From assembly GCF_900108345.1 (NCBI RefSeq), contig NZ_FNVV01000014.1, positions 1,535,664 through 1,599,663 of the forward strand: a DNA stretch of 64,000 bases, read 5' to 3'. Position numbers and translations under genes: made by a program. The notes below the pieces were generated by a model. The model was not told the origin of the DNA. It worked only from the letters and a program-made list of their open reading frames with translations, and did no database searches. This DNA comes from Bacteroides ndongoniae. Its GTDB lineage: Bacteria; Bacteroidota; Bacteroidia; Bacteroidales; Bacteroidaceae. This document shows, in pieces, positions 34,181 through 42,289 of the stretch. Each line of letters starts with the position of its first letter. Within the stretch, counting starts at the first letter, position 1.

Positions 34181-34357
34181 TCAATCGTAAATCGTTACTT
34201 CATCACGGTATTCGACAACCTCCTTACCGTTATCGAGCTGTACTACAATTCTGAGTCCGAAGTCTCCTACAACCGTTCCCTCTGTATAGCCTTTGTACGC
34301 TTCGTGCAAAGTGCATCTTGCACCAATGATTTCTGTCTGTTCTTCGTATTCAAACAT
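34181..34357 (-). CDS. Small hypothetical protein, SH3-like
   Basis: 58 residues from the ATG at 34357 (MFEYEEQTEIIGARCTLHEA). The alternation GTVVGDFGLRIVVQLDNGKE suggests a small beta-barrel. An earlier in-frame ATG at 34402 extends into the base of hairpin module H and is less likely. First gene of the operon. Confidence 0.5.
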   Translation of the reverse strand: MFEYEEQTEIIGARCTLHEAYKGYTEGTVVGDFGLRIVVQLDNGKEVVEYRDEVTIYD

Positions 34358-34410
34358 AATGCTATCGTTTTGATTGTTATTATTTCCCTTATGTAGTATC
34401 AACTACTTCG

Positions 34411-34580
34411 GGGTTGATTAAAATTCGGGTGCTCAAAAGGTGTTATGGCTATTCATGCAAGTTTTCGTGTACAAATACAACCTCCAGAAAGGAGCGTGGA
34501 GATTTGTACGAGAATCAAAAGACATGAACTTGCTTTAATAGTTACCATAACATATACCTTTGCACCTTAATTTTATTCAT
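34411..34580 (-). promoter_or_regulatory. ssDNA-promoter-like hairpin module H
   Basis: Stems: TTAAAATT..GGTGC opposite GCACC..AATTTTA, GTTATGG/CCATAAC (34441-34447, 34544-34550), TATT/AATA, GCAAGTT/AACTTGC (34456-34462, 34526-34532), GTACAAAT/ATTTGTAC (34468-34475, 34501-34508) and apical CTCC/GGAG. The right arm carries TTG (34529-34531), 22 nt, TACCTTTG (34554-34561). The -7 box faces TCAAAAG in a bubble beside GGTGC/GCACC. Upstream of the 34357-33579 operon. Confidence 0.6.
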
Positions 34581-34643
34581 AAGCCCCGAAAGTCTGATAC
34601 ACGGGAACAAACAACATATAAAAGGGAGAAGAAAGAGAATAAA

Positions 34644-34691
34644 AATAATGCAGCCAAAAGAAAAAATATCTTCTCTTTTGGCTGCATTATT
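34644..34691. terminator. Strong hairpin (18-bp stem), probable terminator
   Basis: AATAATGCAGCCAAAAGA pairs perfectly with its complement at 34674-34691. A second imperfect hairpin of TTTAG repeats (about 34700-34752) lies between it and the HTH gene at 34859. Together they close the integrase end of the element. Confidence 0.6.
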
Positions 34692-34858
34692 ATCTTAAAA
34701 AGTAGTTTAGTTTGGTTTGTTAGCTTTATATATGCTAAACTAAACTAAACCACATATAAGCAAATATAAAAACCTGACTGTATAAGTTAAAATGGATGTG
34801 AAACGATAGAGATAATATTTCCGATAGTGTCAACAATGACAAAACAAAGCCTGTTATA

Positions 34859-35221
34859 TCAGAATTTACGCGCGTTCTTGGACTGAACAAATTGCTCTGC
34901 ATCTCTTTCAAGCTCATACGATGATCTCATTTTGCTTTCTCGTAACCACAAGTTAATCTCTGATTTCAAGAACATGATCCGCTTTCCTTTCTTATGGAAT
35001 GGTATCAGATGACAACTAGTCCATCCATAAACTGTTTGTTCTGCTGGATGACTTGGCAAGTACTCACATAATTCCTTTAAATTCATCCACTGTTCAGCAG
35101 GGGGTAGTTGGGATGTACTTGCTAGATTGTCTATCTTTAAATCAAGCTGAATAAGCTTATCTATTACCCACGATAATGCCTTTGGCAAATCTTCAAATGT
35201 AATGTTTCTTTTCTCGTCCAT
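34859..35221 (-). CDS. Excisionase-family helix-turn-helix protein
   Basis: A 120-residue protein with an HTH_17-like domain at about residues 45-92: WMNLKELCEYLPSHPAEQTV, YGWTSCHLIPFHKKGKRIMF and LKSEINLWL. Such proteins on Bacteroidales elements act as excision factors or regulators and usually lie beside the integrase, as here (integrase 283 bp upstream on the same strand). Confidence 0.75.
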   Translation of the reverse strand: MDEKRNITFEDLPKALSWVIDKLIQLDLKIDNLASTSQLPPAEQWMNLKELCEYLPSHPAEQTVYGWTSCHLIPFHKKGKRIMFLKSEINLWLRESKMRSSYELERDAEQFVQSKNARKF

Positions 35222-35504
35222 GTCTTCCTTTCAGTTATTATGGCTGCAAAGAAAAAAGGATTTTTATTGCTGATTTATCAATGCAGAGCAGCACATAAAA
35301 AAGCATAGACGATTCATTGAGTACATAAACATACATCATTGATTATCAAAACATATAATGATACAATCCATTATCGTTTTTTTCTATTTATGAATAGTAT
35401 CATAAGAAAATCATAAGCCATCCATAAATAAAAGACATAAAAACTCATAAATTATATCAGCCACAATACCAACTGTAAAGATAGATAAGTCCATACCTAT
35501 AACT

Positions 35505-36761
35505 CTATTCCGTAGATGACAAATCTAATTTAATGGTTTCGGTTGCCTTCTCCTTTTTTGCATCAATAACCTTTGTATATATCTGAGTAGTTTTAACATT
35601 TGTATGCCCAAGCATTTTACTTACAGTATATATATCTGTTCCTCCAGCAAGTTGTAGGGTAGCGTATGAATGGCGGAAGCAGTGAAATGTTATATGCTTT
35701 TTTATACCAGCAGCCTCTATCCATTTCTTTAACGGCCGGCTTATCCAAGCCGGATCCGGAAGCCCGGCAAAAACAAGCAAGTTTGAATCCTGACGTTCAC
35801 CACAGAGTTGATAAGCCTGTTCGGAAATAGGCATATATTCAACACCTTTTGTCTTCTGCTGTGTAAAATTGATACGATAACCTCCATTAAACTCTTCAAT
35901 TTCAGACCATTTCATTTTCTGAATATCGCAATGGCGAATGCCTGTAAGGGCCGAGAATAGAGCTGCACGTTTGAGTATTGGGCTACATGGAGTTTGGGCA
36001 AGACGATTGAGTTCATCAACGGTAAGAAATTCACGTCGGCTTTCCTTTTCCTGAATACCTTTGACTTTTGCGGAAATATCAACTGTCAAATATCCATCTA
36101 TAAATGCCTGTTTTAATGCAGCCTTGAAGATTGAGAAATAAGTTGCAGCCGTATTCTGTGACACTGTACCACTTTTACCACCTCCCTGTGGTGCCGTCAT
36201 CATAAAATTACGGAATGACTCAACCAAATGCATATCAATTTGGGCAAAAGTAATAGTATCACCATCAGCAAATATTTTCAGCAGTTCATGTACACGTCTC
36301 CAGTTAACAATGATTGATTCAGACCCACGGACATGACGAGTTTGTTGCACATGATTAAAATATTCGATGAAATTACAACGAGAACGTTCCAACATTTCTG
36401 CCTGTTGTGCATCTGTGTCTGAATAGAGAGCTGCATTATCGTATTCCTTTTGTCGAAGGCTTCTGACCTTGTCTGCATATATACAATTTTCTTGATCCAA
36501 CTGCGATTTACATTGTATAACACCATTCATATCGCGTTTTGGCTTATAAGTATTTTTCCCATCTGCTTTCGTTCGGGATTTTTTTGATTTATCCCATATC
36601 GGAGTAGAAATTGTACGATTAAGATATTCTCGTACTCTTTGCGGAGTAGAAGAGCCTTTCTGAAATACTGGATATGCCTCAATATAAAGATACCATTCTT
36701 CCCGATAATCAGTTTTTCTAAGTTTCACAGAAACTCTTGTATTTGCCATAGCTTTTTTCAT
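35505..36761 (-). CDS. int: Tyrosine recombinase (integrase)
   Basis: A 418-residue integrase: N-terminal arm-binding domain (about 1-110), SAM-like core-binding domain (about 120-225) and catalytic domain. Catalytic residues are seen in ALTGIRHCDIQKM (Arg), QQKTKGVEYMPI (Lys), HCFRHSYATLQL (His-x-x-Arg), LGHTNVKTTQIYTKV (His and Tyr). It should integrate and excise the element. The start overlaps the stop of the upstream DNA-binding gene (ATGA), showing coupling. It lies about 0.7 kb from the element's probable right end beside dnaK. Confidence 0.93.
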   Translation of the reverse strand: MKKAMANTRVSVKLRKTDYREEWYLYIEAYPVFQKGSSTPQRVREYLNRTISTPIWDKSKKSRTKADGKNTYKPKRDMNGVIQCKSQLDQENCIYADKVRSLRQKEYDNAALYSDTDAQQAEMLERSRCNFIEYFNHVQQTRHVRGSESIIVNWRRVHELLKIFADGDTITFAQIDMHLVESFRNFMMTAPQGGGKSGTVSQNTAATYFSIFKAALKQAFIDGYLTVDISAKVKGIQEKESRREFLTVDELNRLAQTPCSPILKRAALFSALTGIRHCDIQKMKWSEIEEFNGGYRINFTQQKTKGVEYMPISEQAYQLCGERQDSNLLVFAGLPDPAWISRPLKKWIEAAGIKKHITFHCFRHSYATLQLAGGTDIYTVSKMLGHTNVKTTQIYTKVIDAKKEKATETIKLDLSSTE

Positions 36762-37318
36762 TTCTTTGCGCCTTTATATAGTTCATCAATTTCTTTTTTA
36801 GGTACATAAACGAAATTACCTATTTGTCTTGTAGGAATAGAGTATTTACGGATATGTAAATATACAGTGGAATCATTTAAGTGATATTTTTCTGCAATTT
36901 CACCAATAGTATAGCAATCCTCCGGTTCCAAACTATAAAGCTTTGCCACAGGTTTTGATTTAGTCAAAGCTTTTCTTCGTAGTGGATAAAGTTTCAGTAA
37001 CTCCTCTTTGTTAACCCGGATTTGATTTACCCCAAGATTTATATGCGAAATTGCGCCTTTATGTATCAGACGATATAGAGTATCTATACTGATACCGAAC
37101 AGGGCATAGGCTTCTGATACTTTGATATAATCTTGGTTATCCGGAATGTTTTTCACGATTTCATCCAAGCGTAGGTTTCTCTTCTCCTCATCTCTCCTGC
37201 GTTTATATGCTATATTGGAACAGCGTTTAGAACAATACCATGATTCTATGGTTTTAGCAATAAACTCCTGACCGCATATTTGGCATTTACGCTTTATCTC
37301 GAACTTTGCTACTGGCAT
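36758..37318 (-). CDS. Zinc-finger plus double helix-turn-helix DNA-binding protein
   Basis: A 186-residue protein. Cysteines CQICGQEF and CSKRC (residues about 12-33) form a zinc-finger-like head. Two excisionase-type domains follow: YIKVSEAYALFGISIDTLYR with an RVNKEELLKLY wing, and YTIGEIAEKYHLNDSTVYLH with a YVPKKEIDELY wing. It is co-translated with the integrase and is probably a recombination directionality factor or regulator of integration. Confidence 0.8.
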   Translation of the reverse strand: MPVAKFEIKRKCQICGQEFIAKTIESWYCSKRCSNIAYKRRRDEEKRNLRLDEIVKNIPDNQDYIKVSEAYALFGISIDTLYRLIHKGAISHINLGVNQIRVNKEELLKLYPLRRKALTKSKPVAKLYSLEPEDCYTIGEIAEKYHLNDSTVYLHIRKYSIPTRQIGNFVYVPKKEIDELYKGAKK

Positions 37319-37363
37319 AATGCTGATTTTTAACTGTTTGCATTCAACTTATTTATATTTTAT

Positions 37364-37412
37364 CGCAGATTTCCTACTTTTTTATCGCGGTACAAATATG
37401 GTACAAATATAC
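37364..37412. repeat. Short direct repeats near the right end (candidate integrase sites)
   Basis: TTTATCGC occurs twice (near 37363 and 37381), followed by two tandem copies of GGTACAAATAT (about 37389 and 37400). They lie between the integrase operon and the dnaK terminator, where an attachment site with arm or core repeats is expected. The other att copy is outside the window. Confidence 0.4.
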
Positions 37413-37458
37413 AATAAAAAAACAGCAAACAAACAAAATCAAAGAAAAAAACAAAAAA

Positions 37459-37499
37459 AAGAAAAGAGGTGTAACTTATTGAGTTACACCTCTTTTCTT
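37459..37499. terminator. dnaK terminator
   Basis: AAGAAAAGAGGTGTAACT pairs perfectly with its complement (18 bp, 5-nt loop), with A/T runs outside, 28 bp after the dnaK stop on the minus strand. Confidence 0.9.
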
Positions 37500-37527
37500 A
37501 TGGATATTTATCGTTGTTTATCGATAC

Positions 37528-39459
37528 TTATTTCACTTCCTCAAAATCAGCATCCTGAACATTATCATCCTGTTTGCCATTGTTTTGAGCATTTCCTTGG
37601 CCGGCGTTGGCACCACCTTGGAAACCTGCACCTTGCTGTGCACCACCTTGAGCACCAGTCTGTGCATACATCTCAGCGCTGGCAGCTTGGAAAGCAGTGT
37701 TCAGTTCGGCCATTGCACTGTCGATAGCAGCCAAATCCTGAGCTTTGTGAGCGTCTTTCAGTTTTTGCAAGGCAGCTTCAATAGGAGCTTTCTTGTCGGC
37801 AGGAAGCTTATCGCCCAGTTCCTTCAACTGATTCTCGGTAGTGAAAATCATTGAGTCAGCCTGGTTCAGCTTATCGATACGTTCCTTTTCCTTCTTATCT
37901 GCTTCGGCGTTGGCTTCGGCTTCGGCTTTCATACGTTCGATTTCTTCTTTGCTCAAACCGCTGGAAGCTTCGATACGGATGGCCTGTTCCTTACCGGTAG
38001 CCTTATCCTTGGCAGATACCTTCAAGATACCGTTGGCGTCGATATCGAATGTAACCTCAATCTGAGGAACACCACGACGAGCCGGAGCAATACCTGTCAG
38101 GTTGAACTGACCGATTGACTTGTTCTGAGCAGCCATAGGACGCTCACCCTGCAGTACGTGAATGGTTACCTCGGTCTGGTTATCGGCAGCCGTCGAGAAG
38201 ACTTCACTCTTCTTGCAAGGAATAGTTGTGTTGGCATCAATCAGTTTGGTCATTACACCACCCATGGTCTCAATACCCAATGTCAACGGAGTAACATCCA
38301 GCAAGACGATGTTGCCCACACCGGCTTCCTTATTCAATACGGCACCCTGAATAGCAGCACCTACGGCTACAACTTCATCGGGGTTAACACCCTTCGAAGG
38401 AACTTTGCCGAAGTAGTCCTGAACCAGTTTCTGAACGGCCGGGATACGAGAAGAACCACCTACCAGGATTACTTCATCGATATCGGAAGTGCTCAAACCA
38501 GCATCGCTGACTGCCTTCTTACACGGCTCCAAGCAAGCCTGAATCAAGTCGTGAGTCAGTTGCTCGAACTTAGCACGAGTCAAAGTCTTAACCAAGTGCT
38601 TAGGCACACCACCTACCGGCATGATGTACGGCAAGTTGATTTCGGTAGAAGTAGAAGAAGACAATTCGATCTTCGCCTTTTCGGCAGCTTCCTTCAGACG
38701 TTGCATTGCCATCGGGTCGGTTGTCAGATCGGCACCTTCGTCGTTCTTGAATTCCTGTACCAACCAGTTGATGATAGCCTGATCGAAGTCATCACCACCC
38801 AGGTGAGTATCACCATTGGTAGAAAGCACTTCGAATACACCACCACCGAATTCCAGGATAGAGATATCGAACGTACCACCACCGAGGTCGAATACGGCAA
38901 CCTTCATATCCTTGTTGGCCTTATCCACACCGTAAGCCAAGGCGGCTGCAGTCGGTTCGTTTACAATACGTTTAACGTCCAGACCTGCAATCTGACCGGC
39001 TTCCTTCGTAGCCTGACGCTGTGAGTCGGAGAAGTAAGCAGGAACGGTGATAACGGCTTCTGTTACTTCCTGTCCCAGGTAATCTTCGGCTGTCTTCTTC
39101 ATCTTCTGAAGAATCATTGCTGAAATTTCCTGCGGAGTGTAGTGACGTCCGTCGATGTCAACACGCGGCATGTTGTTGTCGTTCACTACCGGATAAGGTA
39201 CACGAGCGATTTCTTTCTGTACCTGTGCCCAATTTTCACCCATGAAACGCTTGATGGAGTACACCGTACGTTTCGGGTTTGTGATAGCCTGACGTTTGGC
39301 AGGATCACCTACCTTACGTTCACCACCATCTACAAATGCCACTACGGAAGGAGTTGTACGCTTACCTTCGCTGTTGGCGATTACTACAGGTTCGTTGCCT
39401 TCGAATACAGCAACACAAGAGTTTGTAGTTCCTAAGTCAATACCAATAATTTTTCCCAT
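37528..39459 (-). CDS. dnaK: Chaperone DnaK (Hsp70)
   Basis: A 643-residue Hsp70, full length. Nucleotide-binding domain motifs: IGIDLGTTNSCVAVFEG, AVFDLGGGTFDISIL, EVILVGGSSRIPAVQ; substrate-binding domain DVTPLTLGIETMGGV; Gly/Gln-rich linker and tail ending DADFEEVK. ATP-dependent folding with DnaJ and GrpE. Higher GC and regular codon use mark the start of core chromosome. No dnaJ/grpE is adjacent. Confidence 0.98.
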   Translation of the reverse strand: MGKIIGIDLGTTNSCVAVFEGNEPVVIANSEGKRTTPSVVAFVDGGERKVGDPAKRQAITNPKRTVYSIKRFMGENWAQVQKEIARVPYPVVNDNNMPRVDIDGRHYTPQEISAMILQKMKKTAEDYLGQEVTEAVITVPAYFSDSQRQATKEAGQIAGLDVKRIVNEPTAAALAYGVDKANKDMKVAVFDLGGGTFDISILEFGGGVFEVLSTNGDTHLGGDDFDQAIINWLVQEFKNDEGADLTTDPMAMQRLKEAAEKAKIELSSSTSTEINLPYIMPVGGVPKHLVKTLTRAKFEQLTHDLIQACLEPCKKAVSDAGLSTSDIDEVILVGGSSRIPAVQKLVQDYFGKVPSKGVNPDEVVAVGAAIQGAVLNKEAGVGNIVLLDVTPLTLGIETMGGVMTKLIDANTTIPCKKSEVFSTAADNQTEVTIHVLQGERPMAAQNKSIGQFNLTGIAPARRGVPQIEVTFDIDANGILKVSAKDKATGKEQAIRIEASSGLSKEEIERMKAEAEANAEADKKEKERIDKLNQADSMIFTTENQLKELGDKLPADKKAPIEAALQKLKDAHKAQDLAAIDSAMAELNTAFQAASAEMYAQTGAQGGAQQGAGFQGGANAGQGNAQNNGKQDDNVQDADFEEVK

Positions 39460-39820
39460 GATCGTTATTTTTTTATTTGTTATTATTCAGTTGATTTCTG
39501 TCCGCCTCATCGGCAGACGCCTATTAAAGGACAAACGTTGTGCCAAAGGGGGAAATAGATACCAGACCTCCTTTTGTGTCACGTTTTACGGTCATTTTGG
39601 CAGAAAGAGAGACTATCAGACTGACGAAAAAGCTGTTACGGGCATTGAGCGGCAGCAACCCTACGGCCGGGAGAGCTGCCGCCATTTCATTCCACTTGGC
39701 AAGAGAAAAGACGAAATTAGCATCATTTATCCAAAGGAAATAGAAGAAACTGTGCGTGCTGTCACGAAGAATCACTACTTTTGCAGCAAAATTTTAAAAA
39801 GGCATAATAATATAATAACA
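39460..39820. other. Divergent intergenic region dnaK / POT transporter
   Basis: 361 bp. A -7 box TACTTTTG at 39776-39783 serves the transporter (ATG 38 bp downstream). Small frames in this gap lack support. No heat-shock element is recognisable by eye on the dnaK side. Confidence 0.5.
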
Positions 39821-41356
39821 ATGAGTACATCCAAACATCCCAAAGGGCTCTACCTGATTTTTGCTACCAGCACGGCAGAGCGCTTCAGCTACTATGGCAT
39901 GCGTGCCATCTTCATTCTGTTTCTTACCCAAGCATTGCTTTTCGATACCGAAAGGGCTGCCTCCATCTATGGCAGCTATACGGGGCTGGTTTACCTGACA
40001 CCGCTTATCGGCGGCTATGTAGCCGACAAGTACTGGGGTATCCGGCGCTCCGTCTTCTGGGGAGCCATGCTGATGGCTATCGGACAGTTCCTGATGTTCT
40101 TCAGCGCTTCGATGCTCGATGCGCAAGAGTTATCGCACGGACTGATGTACGGCGGACTTACATTTCTTATATTAGGAAACGGATTCTTCAAGCCTACGGT
40201 ATCGTCGCTCGTCGGACAGTTGTACGAGCCTGGTGACCGGCGACTTGACTCGGCCTATACCATATTCTATATGGGTGTCAACGTAGGCTCGTTCCTCGCT
40301 CCGCTTGTCTGTGGTTACTTCGGCGAAACGGGCAATCCTCAGGACTTCAAATGGGGCTTCCTGATTGCTGCCATCGTCACGGTATTCACTGTGGTGCTGT
40401 TCGAGTCGCAGAAGAGCAGATACCTCAACGGTCCCGACGGACAGCCATTGGGCATCGTGCCCGATGCACGCAAGGAGACGGAAGGCAAAAAGACCCAAAC
40501 GCCGACGCCGGAAGAGGCCCGACGCAAACGCCGCAACCTGTGGATATGCTGCGCGATGGCCGTTGTGCTTGCCTTGTTCTTCTACTGGTGCTTCGGCAAC
40601 GACTGGATCAGCATCGGCATCTTTACAGCCTGCATTGTTTTCCCGGCCAGCATCCTGATGGACGGTTCGCTCACCAAGATAGAGCGCGACCGCATTTGGG
40701 TGATTTACATCATCGCCTTCTTCGTCATCTTCTTCTGGGCAGCCTACGAGCAGGCCGGCGCTTCGCTCACGCTGTTTGCTTCGGAGCAGACCGACCGTGT
40801 CATTTTCGGCTGGGAGATGCCTGCCTCGTGGATTCAGTCGTTCAATCCCTTCTTTGTCGTCATTCTGGCAGCCATCATGCCGGGCGTATGGGGAGCATTG
40901 GCTCGCCGGCACATGGAGCCTTCTTCACCCACCAAGCAGGCCATCGGATTGTTGCTCCTGTCGTTGGGCTATCTGGTCATCTGCTTCGGAGTGAAAGACG
41001 TACAACCCGGCGTTAAGGTAAGCCTCATCTGGCTGACGGGCCTGTACTTCATCCATACGATGGGCGAGATTGCCCTTTCTCCCATCGGGCTGTCGATGGT
41101 GAACAAGCTGACACCCGTCCGTTTCGCTTCGCTGATGATGGGCATCTGGTACCTGTCCACGGCCACGGCCAATAAGTTTGCCGGTACGTTGTCGGGGCTT
41201 TATCCCGAAGCCGGAAAGGTGAAAACGCTGCTGGGTTATCGCATCGAGACGATGTTCGACTTCTTCATGGTGTTCGTTGTCATGTCGGCCGCGGCATCGC
41301 TCATCCTCTTCCTGCTGTCGAAGAAATTGCAGAAGATGATGCATGGAGTGGAATAA
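39821..41356 (+). CDS. POT-family proton-dependent oligopeptide transporter
   Basis: 511 residues from ATG 39821 (MSTSKHPKGLYLIFATSTAE). The family signature ERFSYYGMRAIFILFL is in helix 1 and GNGFFKPTVSSLVGQLY in a central helix; 12-14 transmembrane segments are visible. It imports di- and tripeptides with protons across the inner membrane. The frame stays open upstream to 39296, but that part is antisense to dnaK, lacks the family sequence, and the promoter at 39776 excludes it. Confidence 0.92.
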   Translation: MSTSKHPKGLYLIFATSTAERFSYYGMRAIFILFLTQALLFDTERAASIYGSYTGLVYLTPLIGGYVADKYWGIRRSVFWGAMLMAIGQFLMFFSASMLDAQELSHGLMYGGLTFLILGNGFFKPTVSSLVGQLYEPGDRRLDSAYTIFYMGVNVGSFLAPLVCGYFGETGNPQDFKWGFLIAAIVTVFTVVLFESQKSRYLNGPDGQPLGIVPDARKETEGKKTQTPTPEEARRKRRNLWICCAMAVVLALFFYWCFGNDWISIGIFTACIVFPASILMDGSLTKIERDRIWVIYIIAFFVIFFWAAYEQAGASLTLFASEQTDRVIFGWEMPASWIQSFNPFFVVILAAIMPGVWGALARRHMEPSSPTKQAIGLLLLSLGYLVICFGVKDVQPGVKVSLIWLTGLYFIHTMGEIALSPIGLSMVNKLTPVRFASLMMGIWYLSTATANKFAGTLSGLYPEAGKVKTLLGYRIETMFDFFMVFVVMSAAASLILFLLSKKLQKMMHGVE

Positions 41357-41362
41357 AATCGC

Positions 41363-41370
41363 TACCTTTG
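41363..41370 (+). promoter_or_regulatory. hpt promoter -7 box
   Basis: TACCTTTG, 26 bp before the hpt ATG. Confidence 0.55.
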
Positions 41371-41395
41371 CATCAATTTAAGATTCACAAGCCCC

Positions 41396-41935
41396 ATGGA
41401 TAGCATACAGATTAAAGACAAGAAGTTCACCGTCTCCATCAAGGAGGAGGACATATTGAAAGAAGTGAGCCGCGTGGCCAACGAAATCAACCGTGACCTG
41501 GCCGGCAAGAATCCGCTCTTTCTGAGCGTACTGAACGGTTCGTTCATGTTCACTGCCGACCTGATGAAACGCATCACCATCCCCTGCGAGATATCGTTCG
41601 TCAAGTTGGCTTCGTATCAGGGAGTCGCATCGACAGGCGCCGTCAAGGAAGTCATCGGCATCAACGAAGACCTGAGCGACCGCACGGTGGTCATCGTGGA
41701 AGACATTGTGGACACAGGCCTCACCATGCAACGCCTGCTTGAGACGTTGGGCACCCGCGGGCCCAAAGAGATACATATCGCTACCCTGCTGGTAAAACCC
41801 GAAAAGCTGAAGGTGAACCTCAATATAGAGTATGCCGCCATGAGCATCCCCAACGACTTCATTGTGGGATACGGATTGGATTACGACGGATTCGGACGAA
41901 ACTATAAGGACATTTATACGGTAGTAAACGAATAA
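41396..41935 (+). CDS. hpt: Hypoxanthine phosphoribosyltransferase
   Basis: A 179-residue purine-salvage enzyme converting hypoxanthine or guanine plus PRPP to IMP or GMP. PRPP motif VVIVEDIVDTGLTM at about residues 98-111; SVLNGSFMF and KLASYQG are family segments; the C-terminal DFIVGYGLDYDGFGRN is the base-binding part. It heads a cluster with a DUF2442-like gene and adk, as in other Bacteroides. Confidence 0.95.
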   Translation: MDSIQIKDKKFTVSIKEEDILKEVSRVANEINRDLAGKNPLFLSVLNGSFMFTADLMKRITIPCEISFVKLASYQGVASTGAVKEVIGINEDLSDRTVVIVEDIVDTGLTMQRLLETLGTRGPKEIHIATLLVKPEKLKVNLNIEYAAMSIPNDFIVGYGLDYDGFGRNYKDIYTVVNE

Positions 41936-41939
41936 ACGT

Positions 41940-42245
41940 ATGAGTCCTATCTTCAAAAGAGAAGAAGGTTTCTGCTTCAATTTGCAGAACACATCGGCAA
42001 GCGTATTAATGATTAATGCGCAAGGCATCATGCTCTCGGTCTTGGGTAACGACTACTTCATTTCGTACAACCGTGTACCCTGGCTGAAAGATGCACGTAT
42101 ATCAGACGTACTGAATGTCAAGATGTGCGGACAATCTGCCATCGAATGGGAAGCCTTGGGAATTGATCTGGAAATAGAAAGCCTGAAACATCCCGAACGC
42201 TATCCGCTCATTATGAAACGGAATCCTCTGGATACAATCAGTTAA
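41940..42245 (+). CDS. DUF2442-like protein
   Basis: A 101-residue protein. NDYFISYNRVPWLKDARISD and AIEWEALGIDLEIESL match the DUF2442 pattern (a small domain read as regulatory or toxin-antitoxin-like elsewhere). Starts 4 bp after hpt. Confidence 0.7.
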   Translation: MSPIFKREEGFCFNLQNTSASVLMINAQGIMLSVLGNDYFISYNRVPWLKDARISDVLNVKMCGQSAIEWEALGIDLEIESLKHPERYPLIMKRNPLDTIS

Positions 42246-42289
42246 TATTTACAATTACATTATAAACATTTAATCACTAATCAAAAACA

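Noticed and set aside
19722..34580. Interpreting the hairpins as riboswitches or mRNA leaders of the minus-strand genes
   Set aside because: A leader needs a duplex minus-strand promoter to the right of each hairpin; none with TAnnTTTG is visible, whereas a plus-oriented promoter at the base is present in every copy. Not fully excluded.
19722..34580. Interpreting the hairpins as integron attC sites or MITEs
   Set aside because: No integron integrase, no attC core boxes, no target duplications, and arms differ in sequence while keeping pairing, which does not fit a transposed family.
39296..39820. N-terminal extension of the POT transporter
   Set aside because: The extra 175 codons are antisense to dnaK and upstream of the promoter at 39776; the family sequence begins at 39821.
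40172..40912. 246-codon frame antisense to the POT transporter, and similar long shadows in obgE, pgeF, the beta-barrel gene
   Set aside because: High-GC coding regions generate open antisense frames; all lack family features and lie inside confident genes.
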